From Pedobacter sp. MC2016-05 (GTDB lineage: Bacteria > Bacteroidota > Bacteroidia > Sphingobacteriales > Sphingobacteriaceae), in the NCBI RefSeq assembly GCF_026239735.1, contig NZ_JAPIVT010000001.1, forward strand, positions 124,001-188,000: a DNA stretch of 64,000 nt, in the 5' to 3' direction. Position 1 is the first letter of the stretch. Each line of letters begins with the position of its first letter. The notes beneath the pieces are model-generated. The model worked only from the letters and a program-made list of their open reading frames with translations, was not told the origin of the DNA and ran no database searches. Position numbers and translations under genes: made by a program. Below, in pieces: positions 61,737 to 64,000 of this stretch.

Positions 61737-63890
61737 ATGATGAAACGTATTTTACCCGGCATGCTTATGTTGAGTACAGTTGTAGCATGCAACAATCCCA
61801 AACAAATAGAAATGAAACCTATAAAATGGCCTGATGCCAAACCGCCTATTGCAGAGATTATTCCACATAAAAGAGTTATTCATGGCGATACTGTGGTAGA
61901 TAATTACTACTGGATGATTGATTATTTTAAAAAAGGACCAGACAGTACAAAGGTTGTTGATTATTTGAAGGCCGAGAATGCTTACCTGGAAACCATGATG
62001 AAGGGTTCCGAAAAGTTTCAGGCTGATTTGTTTAAAGAAATGAAGGGTAGGATCAAGGAAAAAGACGAATCAGTTCCGGTTTTTAGGAATGGATATTTCT
62101 ACTATACGCGGACTGAAGATGGTCAGCAGTATTATAAATATTGCAGGAAAAAGGGAAGTTTAAGCGCAGCAGAAGAGGTTTTACTGGATGTTGATGCATT
62201 GGCAAAAGGACACTCATATTATAGCGCAACTGGTTTTAGTGTAAGTCCAGATAATAAACTGCTGGCTTTTGGGGTAGATAAGGTTTCGCGTAGGCAATAC
62301 ACCATTCAGGTTAAAAACCTCGAAACCGGAGAAATTTATAAGGATGCAATTGCAAATACCGAAGGTGGGGTAGCCTGGGCTAATGATAATAAAACATTGT
62401 TTTATACTTCGAAAAATGCGGTTACGTTGCTGAGCGAAAAAATTAAAAAACATGTGCTTGGAACGGATGCAAAGGATGATGTGGTGGTTTATGATGAAAA
62501 AGACAATACCAATTATATCGGCGTAGGCAAATCGAAAAACGGTCGGTATATTATGATTTCATCTGCAGGAACACTCACCAATGAATTTAGAATGATTGAT
62601 GCTGATCATCCAGAGGCCGCATTTAAAATTTTCTCGCCACGATCTAAAGACGTTTTATATGACGTTCTGCCTGTTGATGATAAGTTCTACATCATTACCA
62701 ACTGGAATGCAAAGAATTTTCGCTTGATGGAATGCGATTTAGATAAGACCGAAAAAGAAAACTGGAAAGAAGTGATTCCAAACCGGAAAGATGTTTTGTT
62801 GGAATATGGTGATGAATTTAAGGATTTCTTAGTGCTATCTGAACGCAAAAATGGTTTAACCGAAATGCATGTTTTGAAGACAGACGGCAAAGATTATTAT
62901 ATCAAATTTGACGAGCCAGTTTATGCGGCAGGCATTGGATCGAACCCCGAGTATACTGGCAAAACGCTTCGATACAACTACACTTCTTTAACTACGCCGA
63001 GTTCTGTTTATGATTACGATTTGCAGAAAAAAAACAAAAAGTTAATGAAGCAACAGGAAGTTATGGGGGGCTACGATCCGAAAAATTATGTTACCGAACG
63101 TTTGTTTGCCAAGGCTAAAGACGGAACCAAAATTCCTATTGCCATCGTATACAAGAAAGGCTTTGATAAAAACGGGAAAGCGCCATTGCTACTTTATTCT
63201 TATGGCTCTTATGGTTCAAGTACCGAGGCATCGTTTTCTTCCCAGCGTTTAAGTTTGCTTGATCGTGGTTTCGCGTTTGCCATTGCAAATATTCGTGGCG
63301 GACAGGAAATGGGGCGCCAATGGTATGAGGATGGCAAATTGATGAAAAAGAAAAATACTTTTACTGATTTTATTGCTGCCGGAGAATACCTGGTAGAACA
63401 AAACTATACATCGAAAGCGCATTTGTATGCCAATGGTGGTAGTGCTGGTGGGTTGTTAATGGGGGCAGTTGTGAACCTGGCTCCAGATTTATGGAATGGT
63501 GTTATTGCAGATGTTCCTTTTGTTGATGTGGTAAATACCATGCTTGATGAAAGCATTCCATTAACCACAAACGAGTTTGATGAGTGGGGAAATCCAAAGA
63601 AAAAGGAAGCTTACGATTACATGAAAAGCTACTCGCCGTATGAAAACGTAGAGAAAAAAGCCTACCCGAATATGCTTGTTACCACGGGTTTACACGATAG
63701 CCAGGTACAATATTTTGAGCCTGCGAAATGGGTAGCCAAGCTTCGGGCAAATAAAACGGATAAAAACGTTCTGTTGCTAAAAACCAATATGGAATTTGGC
63801 CATGGAGGCGCATCAGGTCGTTTCGATTACTTGAAAGATGTAGCCTTGAGATGGACATTTTTATTTGCGCTGGAGGGTATAACTAAATAA
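61737..63890 (+). CDS. S9 family peptidase (oligopeptidase B/prolyl-oligopeptidase-like), lipoprotein-type
   Basis: 717-residue serine peptidase. The N-terminus MMKRILPGMLMLSTVVAC has lipobox TVVAC, so it is probably exported and lipid-anchored, unlike the cytoplasmic E. coli PtrB. The beta-propeller half (about 60-430) precedes the alpha/beta-hydrolase domain. Catalytic residues are Ser569 in NGGSAGGLLMG, Asp654 in TGLHDSQVQYFEP and His689 in FGHGGASG. Oligopeptidase-B features include VIADVPFVDVVNTMLDESI and LTTNEFDEWGNP. Cleaves short peptides after basic or prolyl residues by family. Confidence 0.92.
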   Translation: MMKRILPGMLMLSTVVACNNPKQIEMKPIKWPDAKPPIAEIIPHKRVIHGDTVVDNYYWMIDYFKKGPDSTKVVDYLKAENAYLETMMKGSEKFQADLFKEMKGRIKEKDESVPVFRNGYFYYTRTEDGQQYYKYCRKKGSLSAAEEVLLDVDALAKGHSYYSATGFSVSPDNKLLAFGVDKVSRRQYTIQVKNLETGEIYKDAIANTEGGVAWANDNKTLFYTSKNAVTLLSEKIKKHVLGTDAKDDVVVYDEKDNTNYIGVGKSKNGRYIMISSAGTLTNEFRMIDADHPEAAFKIFSPRSKDVLYDVLPVDDKFYIITNWNAKNFRLMECDLDKTEKENWKEVIPNRKDVLLEYGDEFKDFLVLSERKNGLTEMHVLKTDGKDYYIKFDEPVYAAGIGSNPEYTGKTLRYNYTSLTTPSSVYDYDLQKKNKKLMKQQEVMGGYDPKNYVTERLFAKAKDGTKIPIAIVYKKGFDKNGKAPLLLYSYGSYGSSTEASFSSQRLSLLDRGFAFAIANIRGGQEMGRQWYEDGKLMKKKNTFTDFIAAGEYLVEQNYTSKAHLYANGGSAGGLLMGAVVNLAPDLWNGVIADVPFVDVVNTMLDESIPLTTNEFDEWGNPKKKEAYDYMKSYSPYENVEKKAYPNMLVTTGLHDSQVQYFEPAKWVAKLRANKTDKNVLLLKTNMEFGHGGASGRFDYLKDVALRWTFLFALEGITK

Positions 63891-63901
63891 TTTCAGTTTC
63901 G

Positions 63902-63962
63902 TTGTCATTCTGAGCTTGTCGAAGAACATTCCTATCGTGTTTCGACAAGCTCAACATGACAA
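63902..63962. repeat. Hairpin intergenic repeat element
   Basis: Arms of 22 bases (starting TTGTCATTCTGAGCTTGTCG at 63902, ending at 63923; complement starting TTCGACAAGCTCAACATGAC at 63941) with two mismatches and a 17-base loop. This GAGCTTGTCGAA/TTCGACAAGCTC pattern is a widespread interspersed hairpin in Bacteroidota. It begins 11 bases after the S9 peptidase stop; nothing else is seen to the window end. Confidence 0.8.
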
Positions 63963-64000
63963 TCTATTTAATCCGACATATTATAAATCCATAATGAACA

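Noticed and set aside
1..64000. CRISPR array, tRNA, rRNA, prophage or intact insertion sequence
   Set aside because: No regularly spaced direct repeats, no cloverleaf or rRNA-like stretch, and no transposase or phage gene were seen on reading through.

Overview
The window looks like chromosome from a member of the Bacteroidota, most likely a Sphingobacteriaceae relative of Pedobacter. Evidence: AT-rich DNA, two SusC/SusD outer-membrane pairs, a gldH gliding lipoprotein gene next to ricT and holB, LytTR/His_kinase signalling proteins, many lipoproteins with an SC-type lipobox, almost no Shine-Dalgarno sequences, and scattered matches to the Bacteroidota -7 promoter element TAnnTTTG. I saw no rRNA, tRNA, CRISPR array, prophage or intact transposon.

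Layout. 1-1283: the 3' part of an LD-carboxypeptidase gene and a DoxX-family gene. 1424-13852: two minus-strand glycan/nutrient-uptake operons (SusC-SusD, and SusC-SusD-small lipoprotein), with two paralogous small secreted proteins encoded on the plus strand either side of the first operon. 14050-22625: M14 peptidase, murF, the holB-ricT-gldH operon, ruvX and an O-methyltransferase. 22770-25486: two glucosaminidase-LysM proteins, a carboxypeptidase-regulatory-like protein and a small HEKIH protein. 25583-32615: a DUF3078 protein, a siderophore-interacting flavoprotein divergent from an AraC regulator, a large CBM9/DUF5916 outer-membrane protein, and ffh.

32616-33618 is a gene graveyard. I read decayed remnants of a YifB/ComM ATPase C-terminus and of a GxxExxY (PDDEXK-like) protein in it. 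33619-40390 holds a LytTR response regulator, an MBL hydrolase and a run of exported TPR, VCBS-like and PQQ-like proteins. 40424-42720 is a redox module (quinone-oxidoreductase-like plus SDR) divergent from its probable HxlR repressor, with a clear palindromic operator between them. 43400-54281 is a long, mostly plus-strand series of lineage-specific lipoproteins and membrane proteins around an unusual lipoprotein histidine kinase and a WG-repeat lipoprotein. 54719-63890 holds a small lipoprotein, a Crp/Fnr regulator, a DJ-1/PfpI protein, a beta-CASP RNA metallo-hydrolase, proBA (proline synthesis) and a prolyl-oligopeptidase-family lipoprotein.

Several intergenic gaps carry hairpin-forming elements of the kind that repeat through Bacteroidota genomes. 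No complete novel defence or biosynthetic system is evident. The most distinctive signals are the HxlR operator, the back-to-back SIP/AraC promoters, the paralogue pair around the SusCD operon, the decayed region after ffh, and the unexplained envelope-gene array.
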